Source: Gracilimonas sp. (GTDB lineage Bacteria > Bacteroidota > Rhodothermia > Balneolales > Balneolaceae). From it: a stretch of DNA of 64,000 bases. The notes under the pieces were generated by a model. That model searched no databases. It was not told the origin of the DNA and was given only the letters and a program-made list of their open reading frames with translations. Shown one piece after another: positions 27,035-36,517 of this stretch. The stretch covers positions 992,001 to 1,056,000 of the forward strand of contig NZ_JAEPPI010000001.1 of assembly GCF_017641085.1 (NCBI RefSeq), in the 5' to 3' direction. Each line of letters starts with the position of its first letter. Positions within the stretch are counted from its first letter, which is position 1. The translations under genes were made by a program, and so were the position numbers.

Positions 27035-27556
27035 ATGCGATTACTGATTACTATTCTTTTCCTTAGCCTTTCCACCACAGCTTTTTCCCAGCAATATATT
27101 GTTGATGAACTTGCCTCAGATATGGAAAGAAGTAAAGCCATGTCTCTTTCCTACATAGAAGCTATGCCTGCTGATAAATACAGTTTCAGACCTAATGAAG
27201 AAGTCCGCACTTTTGCAGAACAATATTTGCACCTTGCCCAAGGTCTTATCGGACTTTCATCAAATGGAACAGGTGCTGCGGGTATCTTTCCAGGAGAGAA
27301 TCTGGAAGCAACCGAAGCTTATCACACCAAAGCCGAAGTTCAACGAATAGTTACTGTGAGTTATGATTTTGCCATAAACAGTATCAAAGAAATGGATGCC
27401 GATAAGTTAACGGAGATCGTACAAAGAGGACAATTTGAAGTAACCAGAAGAGGGTGGATTCACAAAGCACTGGAGCATAACACTCATCACAAAGGGCAAA
27501 CAACTATTTACTTAAGAATGAGTGGGATTACGCCACCACAGTACCAGTTATTTTAA
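27035..27556 (+). CDS. DinB-family protein with signal peptide
   Basis: 173 residues. It has a signal peptide (MRLLITILFLSLSTTAFSQQ), then the DinB/YfiT four-helix fold: AMPADKYSFRPNEEVRTFAE and a C-terminal HKALEHNTHHKGQTTIYLR that supplies the His-x-x-x-His metal ligands; the first ligand is likely His in QYLHLAQGL. DinB-superfamily proteins include metal-dependent thiol transferases. Export to the periplasm is common for the Bacteroidota branch. Function unknown. With the amidohydrolase it separates ribF from rpsO, which are often closer. Confidence 0.8.
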   Translation: MRLLITILFLSLSTTAFSQQYIVDELASDMERSKAMSLSYIEAMPADKYSFRPNEEVRTFAEQYLHLAQGLIGLSSNGTGAAGIFPGENLEATEAYHTKAEVQRIVTVSYDFAINSIKEMDADKLTEIVQRGQFEVTRRGWIHKALEHNTHHKGQTTIYLRMSGITPPQYQLF

Positions 27557-27561
27557 CAGGC

Positions 27562-28917
27562 TTATTGAGTCTTTTTATATTCTTTGCCGTTTTTAAATAC
27601 GGAGACCACGGTTCTGATATTTTCGATGTTTTCTAAGGGGTTACCAGATAGAACAACAAGGTTAGCTGTCTTTCCAATGGCTATAGAGCCGTGAGTATGC
27701 TCAATTCCAATGGCCTTAGCATTATTCAACGTTGCAGCTTTAATTGCATCTATATTTGACAAGCCGGATTTTGTAAGCAGGATGATTTCATCCTGTACCC
27801 ATTTGATACTTAGGCTGAAATCGGTGCCTGCCGCTATTGTAACTCCATTTTGATAGGCTGCTTTTGTAATTCTGTATGCCCAATCGTTCAGAGCTTTCGG
27901 GTCGAGCCTGCCTGCTGCTCCTGACAGATGTTTAGTCGGATTCTCTTTTTGATTTTCTGAACTGATTATAGCCACCTCACTACGTTCTTGCGTTTCCCAG
28001 GCTGAAAGTGTTGGCTCAAAGATCACGTTTCTTGATTTCATTTCTTCAAACAAGGACAAAAACTCTGACGCTGTAGCATCGGTGTTTTTAAAGTCTTGAA
28101 GAGGTACAGATTCAAGAATGGCCTCATTGAAGGAGGCAGGCATATTCTCTTCCAATTCAAAAATCATTCCTACACTATGGGATAATACATCCACTTGAGC
28201 TTTGACAGCATCAGAAGGCCGGCTGGGAAATATGCTGGAATGACTCCACATTTTAAGCCCGTTTTCGCGGGCAATTTCACTTAGCTTTAATAATAATTCA
28301 GGATTAACATTTGAATAGACCTTCACCCCTGTTACCCCGGCTTCCTTGGCACTGATAACTACTCTTGTTAAATCAGTTTCTTCAGTAATCAGCCGCATCC
28401 AGGGAGCTGAACCCGGGTCAAAACCCAGTGCTGCAAATTTGGTTCTGGGATCTTTTAAGAAAGCTGGGCCAAATACATTTGCTGAGTAGTATATATCCGG
28501 ACCCATTAGATTTCCCTTGCTGATTTCCTGATTCAGAGATTGGTACATTCTTGCATCTCCACCCATATCACGCACAGCAGTAACTCCTGAGTAAAGCAAT
28601 TCCGATAAAATGTCATTGCGATTCTTTGGTCTGAAAAGGTGAACATGGGAATCAATTAACCCCGGGATGATGTAGCTTCCATTTACGTCAACTATGCGTT
28701 CAATCCATTCTAAACTCACAGAATCACTATGCAGAATTGATTTAATTATGCCATTCTCAATAAGTATGGTTCTGTTTTCAATTTGTTGAGAACGCTCAAC
28801 ATCAATTATTGTGGCATTCGTTATCGCAAAAGATTCCCCTGAACTTGTTTGAGAAATCACGCCATTAAAAAGAGTAGTAAAAAGTAGAAGTGTTATAGTA
28901 GCTATTGTCTTTTTCAT
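27562..28917 (-). CDS. Secreted amidohydrolase (imidazolonepropionase-like)
   Basis: About 451 residues from the ATG at 28917; an ATG 47 codons upstream would bury the signal peptide (MKKTIATITLLLFTTLFNGV). Metal-dependent hydrolase marks: GLIDSHVHLFRP with the first His-x-His pair, KVYSN with a likely bridging Lys, the single His in KMWSHSS and LSHSVG, and the late Asp in AAGTDFSLS. The end, GKTANLVVLSGNPLENIENI, is typical of the composite beta domain. These exported enzymes act on cyclic amides or peptides such as prolidase-like substrates; the true substrate is unknown. It converges with the DinB-like gene, 5 bases away. AT-rich. Confidence 0.85.
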   Translation of the reverse strand: MKKTIATITLLLFTTLFNGVISQTSSGESFAITNATIIDVERSQQIENRTILIENGIIKSILHSDSVSLEWIERIVDVNGSYIIPGLIDSHVHLFRPKNRNDILSELLYSGVTAVRDMGGDARMYQSLNQEISKGNLMGPDIYYSANVFGPAFLKDPRTKFAALGFDPGSAPWMRLITEETDLTRVVISAKEAGVTGVKVYSNVNPELLLKLSEIARENGLKMWSHSSIFPSRPSDAVKAQVDVLSHSVGMIFELEENMPASFNEAILESVPLQDFKNTDATASEFLSLFEEMKSRNVIFEPTLSAWETQERSEVAIISSENQKENPTKHLSGAAGRLDPKALNDWAYRITKAAYQNGVTIAAGTDFSLSIKWVQDEIILLTKSGLSNIDAIKAATLNNAKAIGIEHTHGSIAIGKTANLVVLSGNPLENIENIRTVVSVFKNGKEYKKTQ

Positions 28918-29121
28918 TGTCCTGCTTTCCCGAATTTTTTTAACAACAGAATAAAATGAAGAAAGCGGATTCAATATCAAAGCAAAAAGATGGGTGCAGT
29001 TATACTTTATATGAACCACATTTTCTCTTCTGAGCAGGAAGTTTTTAAAGTTGCTCAATTATAAAAATAGGGCAGGATGATAATCCCTGCATTCTTAGGT
29101 TAAAAATCATACATCCAAACA

Positions 29122-29152
29122 TTGTCCATTTCAACAAAAACCCCTATCTTTC
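29122..29152 (+). promoter_or_regulatory. Candidate promoter of rpsO
   Basis: TTG at 29122-29124, 20-base spacer, TATCTTTC at 29145-29152, one base off TAnnTTTG. The spacing equals that of the rimP candidate. It lies 44 bases before the rpsO start codon. Confidence 0.4.
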
Positions 29153-29196
29153 AAAACTATAAATCGATTTATATAAGTACTAATTAAACCATTGCA

Positions 29197-29466
29197 ATGA
29201 GCATAACCGCAGAAGAAAAGAAAGAAATCTTTAAGAAGTTTGGAAAAAGTGAAACCGATACGGGTTCCACAGAAGGACAAGTTGCCCTTCTTACCAAAAG
29301 AATTAATGACCTGACTGACCACCTGAAAGATAATCAACTGGATCACGCATCACGACGAGGATTGTTGAAAATGGTAGGTAAAAGAAGAAGGTTGTTGAAC
29401 TACCTCATGAAAAACGATATCGAGAAGTACAGAGAACTTATCAAAGAACTCGGTATCCGTAAGTAA
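29197..29466 (+). CDS. rpsO: 30S ribosomal protein S15
   Basis: 89 residues, the standard S15 length. [60 protein letters not shown] are the conserved helices. It binds the central domain of 16S rRNA early in 30S assembly. A good terminator follows directly and pnp comes 110 bases later, the usual neighbour. Confidence 0.97.
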   Translation: MSITAEEKKEIFKKFGKSETDTGSTEGQVALLTKRINDLTDHLKDNQLDHASRRGLLKMVGKRRRLLNYLMKNDIEKYRELIKELGIRK

Positions 29467-29478
29467 GTTTATTCGTTT

Positions 29479-29502
29479 AAAGGCTCCATTGTGGAGCCTT
29501 TT
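29479..29502 (+). terminator. Terminator between rpsO and pnp
   Basis: AAAGGCTCCA (29479-29488) pairs perfectly with TGGAGCCTTT (29492-29501) around a 3-base loop, ending in a T-run. It may act as a partial terminator that lowers pnp relative to rpsO. Confidence 0.8.
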
Positions 29503-29576
29503 CTAATTTATCCTGCCGCTATTTTCCTATCTGTTATTGGCGGGATTTCGCAAATCAATAAAGACAAAGAAGACAA

Positions 29577-31691
29577 ATGAAAGAAGAAATAAGAAGTGTA
29601 GAATTTGCACCGGGTAAGGTGCTTTCAGTAGAAACAGGCCGGATTGCCAAGCAAGCCGATGGCGCTGTAGTGGTTCGAATGGGTGATACCCAGGTACTTT
29701 GTACCGCCGTAAGTGCTAAAGAACCAAAACCGGGACAGAATTTTTTCCCATTAGTTGTTGACCACAGAGAAAGTTTTTCAGCCGGCGGACGTTTCCCCGG
29801 TGGTTTTATGAAACGTGAAGGACGTCCTTCAGAAAAAGAAATTTTAGCGAGTCGTCTCATTGACCGTAGCTTGCGTCCTTTGTTCCCAAAAGGATACTTA
29901 TGTGAAACCCAAATCATCTCAAGCGTTGTTTCTTCAGACGGAGAAAACGATGGTGATGTTCTGGGTGGATTTGGTGCATCAGCTGCGCTACATATGTCCG
30001 ACGTACCTTTTGACGGACCGATGGCTGAAGTTAGAGTAGGTCGCGTTGATGGCGAGTTTGTTATCAACCCAACCCTGTCTGAACTGGAGAAAAGTGATAT
30101 CGACATGATTGTTGGTGGTACAGCCGACTCAGTATTGATGATGGAAGGAGAGATGGATGAAATCTCTGAAGATGAGATGTTAGGAGCTATTAAAGCTGCC
30201 CACGCTTCTATTATCACATTATGCGAATTTCAGGAAGAACTTCGTGAAGAATATGGACGCGAAAAAAGAGATTTCACTCCGGAATCAAATCCTGAAGAAA
30301 TTGAGAATAAAGTCCGTGAATTAGCTACCGACAAAATTAAAGAAGTAGTTAACATCGGCCTTGGGAAAGAAGAATATTCTGCCAAGCTTCAGGAAGCCAA
30401 AGACAGCGTGATTGCTGAGCTTGAAGAAGAGTTTGAAGAGGAAATGGATGTCGTTAAGGATATTCTGAGTACTGTTGAGAAAGAAGAGCTTCGCAACATG
30501 ATTCTGGAGAAAAAACGCCGAATCGACGGTCGTGCTCCTGAAGACATTCGCGATATCTGGACACAAGCCGGATACCTCGCACGTACACACGGTTCCTCTA
30601 TTTTCACCCGTGGCGAAACACAGGCTCTTGTATCTGTGACCTTAGGTACCAAAAAAGATGCTCAGGCAGTAGATACTCTGTTCGATGAGGAAGAGAAGAA
30701 ATTCTACCTGCATTACAACTTCCCTCCATATTCTGTAGGTGAAGCCGGTTTCCTGAGAGGTCCTGGCCGACGTGAAATTGGTCACGGTCACCTTGCCGAG
30801 CGTGCACTCCGTATGATGATGCCATCCTTTGATGACTTTGGATATGTAATCCGGGTTATTTCTGATATCACGGAATCGAATGGTTCATCTTCCATGGCTT
30901 CCGTTTGCGGTGGTTCTATGGCGCTGATGGATGCCGGTGTGCCTCTGAAAAAACCGGTTGCAGGTATTGCAATGGGTATGATTGTTGGAGAAAACAACTC
31001 TGTTGTTCTTTCTGATATCCGTGGTGAAGAAGATTTCATGGGCGACATGGACTTCAAAACAGCCGGTACCGCAGATGGTATCACGGCTTGCCAAATGGAC
31101 ATGAAAGTTAAGGGCATTTCTTTTGAAGTTATGGAAGAAGCCCTTAAGCAAGCTCATACCGGAAGAATGCACATTCTTGGCAAAATGGCTGAAACCATTT
31201 CAACTCCAAGAGAAAGCTTATCTGAATACGCACCTCAGTTTGTTAATATGACTATTGATGGCGACATGATTGGTGCTGTGATTGGGCCGGGTGGTAAAGT
31301 GATTCAGACTCTTCAGAAAGAAACAGATACTGAAATCTGGATTGAAGAAGATGATGAAACCGGCAAAGGTAAAATCACTATTTCAGCTGACAGCCTCGAC
31401 AAAGCAAAAGATGCTGAAGACAGAATTAAAGCAATTACAGGTCAGCTTGAAGAAGGCGCGACTTATAAAGGTACGGTTAAAACCATCAAAGACTTTGGTG
31501 CTTTCGTAGAGATCGCTCCGGGACGAGATGGGCTCCTACACATTTCTGAAATTGATCACAAACATGTCAAAGATGTAACAAACTACATGAGTGTGGGCGA
31601 TGAGATTGAAGTTAAGCTCCTCAAAATTGAGCCAGGCAATAAGCTTCGATTATCCAGAAAAGCATTGTTGGAAAACGACGAAGAAGAGTAA
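29577..31691 (+). CDS. pnp: Polyribonucleotide nucleotidyltransferase
   Basis: 704 residues. Two RNase PH-type domains (about 1-210 and 310-540) joined by a helical linker; the second holds the active-site phrases FDFM-like ISDIRGEEDFMGDMDFKTAG with the catalytic Asp residues. KH domain with GAVIGPGGKVIQTLQKE, then an S1 domain (YKGTVKTIKDFGAFVEIAPG). PNPase degrades RNA by phosphorolysis in the 3'-5' direction. The start ATG at 29577 gives the usual N-terminus. A strong terminator follows. Confidence 0.96.
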   Translation: MKEEIRSVEFAPGKVLSVETGRIAKQADGAVVVRMGDTQVLCTAVSAKEPKPGQNFFPLVVDHRESFSAGGRFPGGFMKREGRPSEKEILASRLIDRSLRPLFPKGYLCETQIISSVVSSDGENDGDVLGGFGASAALHMSDVPFDGPMAEVRVGRVDGEFVINPTLSELEKSDIDMIVGGTADSVLMMEGEMDEISEDEMLGAIKAAHASIITLCEFQEELREEYGREKRDFTPESNPEEIENKVRELATDKIKEVVNIGLGKEEYSAKLQEAKDSVIAELEEEFEEEMDVVKDILSTVEKEELRNMILEKKRRIDGRAPEDIRDIWTQAGYLARTHGSSIFTRGETQALVSVTLGTKKDAQAVDTLFDEEEKKFYLHYNFPPYSVGEAGFLRGPGRREIGHGHLAERALRMMMPSFDDFGYVIRVISDITESNGSSSMASVCGGSMALMDAGVPLKKPVAGIAMGMIVGENNSVVLSDIRGEEDFMGDMDFKTAGTADGITACQMDMKVKGISFEVMEEALKQAHTGRMHILGKMAETISTPRESLSEYAPQFVNMTIDGDMIGAVIGPGGKVIQTLQKETDTEIWIEEDDETGKGKITISADSLDKAKDAEDRIKAITGQLEEGATYKGTVKTIKDFGAFVEIAPGRDGLLHISEIDHKHVKDVTNYMSVGDEIEVKLLKIEPGNKLRLSRKALLENDEEE

Positions 31692-31719
31692 GTCTTTGCC
31701 AACAAAGCTGTTTATATTA

Positions 31720-31754
31720 GGCGCTCTTTCTTCGCGAAAGAGCGCCATTTTTTT
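31720..31754 (+). terminator. Rho-independent terminator after pnp
   Basis: GGCGCTCTTTC (31720-31730) pairs perfectly with GAAAGAGCGCC (31736-31746) over 11 bp with a 5-base loop, followed by T7 at 31748-31754. Confidence 0.92.
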
Positions 31755-31781
31755 GAGATTAAAATCGTGAATTAGAAGTAG

Positions 31782-31844
31782 AACTTTTCCAAAGTTAAGA
31801 GGATCGAAAAGGATAAACGATATCGTTGTAACATTGGAAAAGTT
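31782..31844. repeat. Inverted repeat, second REPIN-like element
   Basis: AACTTTTCCAA at 31782-31792 is exactly reversed as TTGGAAAAGTT at 31834-31844, with 41 bases between. The left arm extends to a near-palindrome AACTTTTCCAAAGTT. The AAC...GTT frame around a TGGAA/TTCCA core is the same plan as at 19043-19107, though the arms differ in sequence. Confidence 0.5.
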
Positions 31845-31873
31845 ACTATAAAGAAGAGGAAGAGATAAAAGGA

Positions 31874-33121
31874 TTGGAAAACGTGAAAGAAATTGATTTT
31901 GTAAGCAAGAGCACGCTGCCTAACGGACTTCGAATTGTTACCGAAAAGATTGAGTCTGTAAAAAGCGTATCGGTTGGAATTTGGGTAAAAACAGGAGGGA
32001 GACATGAAACAGCTAAACAAGCCGGAATTACTCACTTCCTTGAACACATGCTGTTTAAAGGAACTGATAAGCGTTCTTCTTTTGACATTGCGCTGAGTAT
32101 GGAATCGGTAGGAGGATACCTTAACGCCTTTACTTCATCCGAATATACCTGCTATTACTCACGGTGTTTGAATACCCAATTAGATCGTGCACTGGATGTA
32201 CTTTCCGATATGGTACTTCATCCCGCTTTCCCCGAAGAAGAAATTGAGAAGGAGAAGAAAGTGGTGATAGAAGAGATGAAGATGTACCGTGATTCTCCGG
32301 ATGATTTCCTTTTTGAAGAATTCAATTCTAAGATCTTTAATGGACATGAATTAGGACGGCCGGTTTTGGGATACGAGGAAACGGTATCTGACTTTTCGCG
32401 CCAGGATCTTTACGATTATATGAAAGATCGATATTACCCGGGCAACTTACTGGTTTCAGTTGCCGGAAATGTAGATCACGACAAAGTAGTGCAGCTGGTT
32501 ACTGAGTATTTCGAAAACCTTGAGGCCAAAGACCACGATGAATCGGAGCAACCACTGCCTGAGTTCAAACCGGAAGATGTCACGCTGACCAAAGCCATAG
32601 AACAAACCCATTACATTTATGGCCGCAGAGGGCTGAATTTTGATCACAAGGACAAATACCTGCTCCTTTTGGCGAATACTATTCTGGGTGGAGGAATGAG
32701 TTCCAGGCTGCATCAAAACGTCCGTGAGAAATACGGGTATTGCTACTCCATTCAAACTTTTAACCAGTCGTACACCGACACCGGGTTATGGGGAATTTAT
32801 GTGGGAACCGATAAGGAATATGTTGATCACGTTCGTGAACTGATCAAGAAAGAACTCAAACAAATGCAGGATGAACAGGTTCCTGAAAAAGAGCTGGCCG
32901 AAGCCAAGTCGCAGTTAAAAGGGAAGTTGCTGCTGTCTCAGGAAAGTACCAGTAATCGCATGACCCGATTGGCTAAGAGCGAGCTATATTTTGGCCGATT
33001 TGTAACTTTGGACGAACTCGTTGAAAACATCGATTCGGTAACCGCAGAAGAAATTCAACGCTTCGTAAAAGACTTCTTCACTGAAGAAGATTTCATGGAA
33101 GCAATCCTGTTACCAGAGTAA
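31874..33121 (+). CDS. M16-family zinc metallopeptidase
   Basis: 415 residues. The inverted zinc motif HFLEH lies in AGITHFLEHMLFKGTDKRSS, with the distal Glu in the EEMKMYRDSPDD region. The C-terminal inactive-like domain has ILGGGMSSRLHQNVREK with the Arg/Tyr pair (KYGYCYS). This is the pitrilysin/processing-peptidase family in its short bacterial form, probably cytoplasmic since no signal peptide is seen. The start is uncertain: TTG at 31874 or GTG at 31883; the latter has AAAGGA at better spacing (9 bases). It is followed 55 bases later by asnS. Confidence 0.92.
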   Translation: MENVKEIDFVSKSTLPNGLRIVTEKIESVKSVSVGIWVKTGGRHETAKQAGITHFLEHMLFKGTDKRSSFDIALSMESVGGYLNAFTSSEYTCYYSRCLNTQLDRALDVLSDMVLHPAFPEEEIEKEKKVVIEEMKMYRDSPDDFLFEEFNSKIFNGHELGRPVLGYEETVSDFSRQDLYDYMKDRYYPGNLLVSVAGNVDHDKVVQLVTEYFENLEAKDHDESEQPLPEFKPEDVTLTKAIEQTHYIYGRRGLNFDHKDKYLLLLANTILGGGMSSRLHQNVREKYGYCYSIQTFNQSYTDTGLWGIYVGTDKEYVDHVRELIKKELKQMQDEQVPEKELAEAKSQLKGKLLLSQESTSNRMTRLAKSELYFGRFVTLDELVENIDSVTAEEIQRFVKDFFTEEDFMEAILLPE

Positions 33122-33176
33122 GAATTACCTTTAGAATCACATTTAACATTTAGCATTTAATAATTCAAAATTTCCA

Positions 33177-34670
33177 ATGACCTACATCAAGAAACTCGCA
33201 GATCACGTTGATAAAGAAGTAACCCTGAAAGGGTGGGTATATAATTTCAGAAGCAGCGGAAGTTTAGTTTTTATCGAGATGAGAGACGGAACCGGCATCA
33301 CACAATGTGTGGTAGCTAAAGATGATGTTTCTGAATATGTATGGGAGGCAGCAACCTCTCTCAAACAAGAAAGCTCGCTGGAAGTGGTTGGAACCGTTAA
33401 AGCCGATGAAAGAAGTATTGGCGGCCACGAAATTCATGTATCAAATGTGAAGGTGTATCAGGTGGCGGAGAACTATCCCATCACCCCAAAAGAACACGGC
33501 GTTGAGTTTCTGATGAACAACCGCCACCTGTGGTTGAGAAGCCAGAAGCAGTGGGCGGCTATGCGTGTTCGGAATGAGATTATTTATGCTATCCATACTT
33601 TTTTCCAGAAACGGGATTTTGTGCAGATGGATTCTCCGATTTTTACCGGCAATGCAGCTGAGGGTAGTACAACCCTTTTTGAAACGGACTATTTTGAAGA
33701 TAAAGCCTACCTGGCTCAAACCGGTCAGCTTTATGGCGAGGCCATGGCAATGGCTCACGGTCTGATTTATACTTTTGGCCCAACCTTCCGGGCAGAGAAG
33801 TCCAAAACACGCCGGCATTTAACAGAGTTCTGGATGATTGAGCCGGAAATGGCTTATTACGACCTGGATATGAATATGGATCTGGCCGAGGATATGATCA
33901 AAGCCATCGTATCTACCGTGCTGGAGAAGAGAAAGGATGAGCTGGAGATTCTGGAACGGGATACTTCATCCCTTGAAAAAACGGCCACTGAACCTTTCGA
34001 AAGAATGACTTATGACGAGGCAGTTAAAATCCTTAAGAGCGATGAAACTGCAGACATGCTGGATGAAATGGCTGAGTCGCGCAGACAGGAGCAGGTGGAT
34101 CTCGAGAAAGAGTGGGAAGAAATTAAAAAAGAACACGGATCAGCTAAAAAGTGGCGTAAAGCCCAGATTGATCAGCGCATAAAAGAAATTTCAGCTCGCA
34201 TTGATCAGATTGAAGAAGATCTTCGAAACATCCCAGGCTGGAAAGAATCGGCTCGTAACTTTGAGTGGGGCAATGATCTCGGTGGCAGTGATGAAACCGT
34301 TTTGATGATGCAATACGATGTACCCCTGATTGTAACACATTGGCCGGCTGAAATTAAAGCCTTCTATATGAAGCGAGATGACACCAATAAACTTGCTCTT
34401 GGAATGGATGTTCTGGCTCCTGAAGGATACGGAGAGATTATCGGGGGAAGTCAACGTGAGGACGATCTCGAAGTGATGGAAGAGCGCATCAAAGAAGAAG
34501 GGCTGGATAAAGAAGTATTTGAATGGTACCTCGACCTACGCCGCTTTGGCTCTGTTCCGCATTCCGGTTATGGTCTTGGTTTAGAGCGAACCGTAGCGTG
34601 GCTGTGTGGCTTATCTCACGTGCGTGAGACGATTCCATTCCCGAGAATGATGGGTCGGTTGACGCCTTAA
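33177..34670 (+). CDS. asnS: Asparaginyl-tRNA synthetase
   Basis: 497 residues. N-terminal OB-fold anticodon domain (1-100, [20 protein letters not shown]), then the class II core: [17 protein letters not shown], motif 2 [16 protein letters not shown], and motif 3 [15 protein letters not shown]. The Asn-type 'E-x-A-M-A' and absence of a GAD domain separate it from AspRS. It is about 30 residues longer than usual because of a charged coiled-coil-like insertion (about 285-350, [20 protein letters not shown]). Its TAA shares a TTAA with the stop of the convergent bactofilin gene. Confidence 0.95.
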   Translation: MTYIKKLADHVDKEVTLKGWVYNFRSSGSLVFIEMRDGTGITQCVVAKDDVSEYVWEAATSLKQESSLEVVGTVKADERSIGGHEIHVSNVKVYQVAENYPITPKEHGVEFLMNNRHLWLRSQKQWAAMRVRNEIIYAIHTFFQKRDFVQMDSPIFTGNAAEGSTTLFETDYFEDKAYLAQTGQLYGEAMAMAHGLIYTFGPTFRAEKSKTRRHLTEFWMIEPEMAYYDLDMNMDLAEDMIKAIVSTVLEKRKDELEILERDTSSLEKTATEPFERMTYDEAVKILKSDETADMLDEMAESRRQEQVDLEKEWEEIKKEHGSAKKWRKAQIDQRIKEISARIDQIEEDLRNIPGWKESARNFEWGNDLGGSDETVLMMQYDVPLIVTHWPAEIKAFYMKRDDTNKLALGMDVLAPEGYGEIIGGSQREDDLEVMEERIKEEGLDKEVFEWYLDLRRFGSVPHSGYGLGLERTVAWLCGLSHVRETIPFPRMMGRLTP

Positions 34671-35662
34671 TTTCCTACATAAGAATAAACCCGGGCAGGA
34701 CTGCTCACCAATTCTGCATCTTTCTTTAAAGCCGCTTGCAGCTGTTCGGGTACTATTTCTACGGCAATGCTTTGTACGTCGTCTTCTACCTGCTGAACCA
34801 GGACGATATTTCCCAGGATGACTGCAAACTCATCAAATTGCTTGAAAAACTGAACCAGATTATCTGCTGCGTTTTGCAGTGATGAGTTGGCATCAGTATT
34901 TCCTTTGTTGAGTAACGATGTTTCCAGGCTTTCTTTTCCTTTTATGTACAAATCCCTGATGTTATTTTCCGTGTCAGAGCTTTTTCTTACGTAAGTCAGT
35001 TTTTGGAAGAAGGAATCCAGTACCGGTTCGTCAAAGATTTCGAGTTCAAATCCAAGTTCCTGCATAAAGTTTTCGCAGGTTGACTTAATTTCATCAGCTT
35101 GATTTTTGTCCGTATCAGCAGAAGGAATTCCAATATATACGTTCCCTATAAAACGAGATTGAGGAGCTTTTTTCTCTTCCTGCCCAAAAGGAGAGGTGGT
35201 TTCAGATGCTTCTTTATCTTCACCGTTTGTCTCTGAATCCGAGATGGCTTCTTTTGCTTTCTTAACGGCCTGTTTGATTTCAGGACGCTTTGGCTCTTTG
35301 GTGAGCTTGGCGTTCATTACATCCACATCAGGCCCAACGCTTACAATCCCGATTACCTCAGCATCCTCGTTTACTGAAATTTTCTTGGAAAATATAAATC
35401 CATCAATCACAGCTGTGGATGTCACCTTAATATGATCTTTAATTCGGAGTTCTCCGGTAAAGCGCCCTTCAAGAATAGCTTCCTGTGCAACCACAGTCCC
35501 TGTTATTCGCCCGGTATCGGTTAGAATCAGTTTTCTCTTAGCATTAATATCGCCGTCTACAGTTCCGGCAATACGGATATCTGATTCTGTCTGAATGTTA
35601 GCTGAAACGCTGGTGCCCTTCGTAATATTAGTTACCGATCCCACCTTGTTTTGTTCGTCCAC
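34667..35662 (-). CDS. Bactofilin with extra C-terminal domain
   Basis: 331 residues. Residues 15-120 form a bactofilin (polymer-forming cytoskeletal) domain: [60 protein letters not shown], with the short beta-helix period. After an acidic, disordered linker (about 130-175) a further domain of about 150 residues starts at [21 protein letters not shown] do not recognise it. It is predicted mixed alpha/beta with a hydrophobic stretch [14 protein letters not shown]. Ordinary bactofilins lack such a part. Bactofilins polymerise without nucleotides and anchor cell-shape or envelope enzymes. It follows the smaller bactofilin gene on the same strand. Confidence 0.85.
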   Translation of the reverse strand: MDEQNKVGSVTNITKGTSVSANIQTESDIRIAGTVDGDINAKRKLILTDTGRITGTVVAQEAILEGRFTGELRIKDHIKVTSTAVIDGFIFSKKISVNEDAEVIGIVSVGPDVDVMNAKLTKEPKRPEIKQAVKKAKEAISDSETNGEDKEASETTSPFGQEEKKAPQSRFIGNVYIGIPSADTDKNQADEIKSTCENFMQELGFELEIFDEPVLDSFFQKLTYVRKSSDTENNIRDLYIKGKESLETSLLNKGNTDANSSLQNAADNLVQFFKQFDEFAVILGNIVLVQQVEDDVQSIAVEIVPEQLQAALKKDAELVSSPARVYSYVGN

Positions 35663-35752
35663 GAAATACCAATTAGTTAACCTTGATCGAATCCTTAAAA
35701 TATTGAATACAGATCAATTTATTTATATAGAAAACAAAAAAATAAACCGGGT

Positions 35753-36220
35753 CTAAGTATTGGTTTCTTCTTTGTTTTTATCGCCAGCCCCTTCTTTTCT
35801 AACAATTTGTGAATCATTAGCAGGGATTGATACATTCGGGCCAACCTGAAAGGAACCTTTTACCTGTGCACCGTTCTCGATAGTGAGCTTTTGGGTAAAT
35901 ATTTTTCCATCAACAATGGCTGAGGCCCGCAGCACCAATGATTCAGTAGCTTTTACATCTCCGGATACGGAACCGGAAATATCGGCATAAGGGGAATGAA
36001 TACTGCCATTCACTTTACCTGATTCAGTCAGCATCACTTTCTTTTTGGATTCAATCTTACCATCTACGGCGCCGGCAATACGCACGTCATCCTCACAAAA
36101 CATATCGGCCGTTATTTCGGTGGACTTTGTAATGTAGGTGATGGAAGGGGCGGAACCGCTTTTGGAATTAGAGTTATTGTTCGATGTGTTTTTCACGGGG
36201 GTAGATTTTCTCTTAAGCAT
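35753..36220 (-). CDS. Bactofilin, short type
   Basis: About 155 residues from ATG 36220 (MLKRKSTPVK), with a possible earlier ATG at 36238. A short Asn/Ser-rich N-terminal tail is followed by one bactofilin domain (about 30-130): STEITADMFCEDDVRIAGAV, GKVNGSIHSPYADISGSVSG, LRASAIVDGKIFTQKLTIEN, then an acidic tail. It lies 90 bases before the longer bactofilin on the same strand, so the two probably co-polymerise or form a layered scaffold. Likely membrane-associated cytoplasmic filament. Confidence 0.9.
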   Translation of the reverse strand: MLKRKSTPVKNTSNNNSNSKSGSAPSITYITKSTEITADMFCEDDVRIAGAVDGKIESKKKVMLTESGKVNGSIHSPYADISGSVSGDVKATESLVLRASAIVDGKIFTQKLTIENGAQVKGSFQVGPNVSIPANDSQIVRKEGAGDKNKEETNT

Positions 36221-36390
36221 AGTAACTATTCCAACCATACACTAAGGTAAATGTTCCCGCATATCAATTAAGTTTTTGGTGCAATAAACAGACGAACGCG
36301 CAAACCTCTGTTGGTCTCTTGTAGGTTCTTTCTTCAAAAGAAAACACCATTTTGATAGTCATGATTTTGAGCTCAAAACCGAAGAAAAAA

Positions 36391-36432
36391 TCAAAAAAAT
36401 CCACAGTATCCGTTTTATCCGTGTTCCATTAA
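36391..36432. repeat. Dispersed intergenic repeat, copy A
   Basis: The pattern TCAAAAAAATCCACAGTATC followed by CGTTTTATCCGTGTTCCATT recurs, diverged, at 49027-49068 and 49721-49767. It lies between the bactofilin promoter region and holA. The 'ATCC..TATCCGT.T.ATCCGTGTTCCATT' phrase is an intergenic repeat and shows no coding sense. Confidence 0.5.
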
Positions 36433-36517
36433 CTAAAGCCGGAATAAGGAATACAGCACTAAAAAAACTCAAAAACAAAATGGAATTTGGTGCATGTTAT
36501 TTGGAATTTCCACCGCG

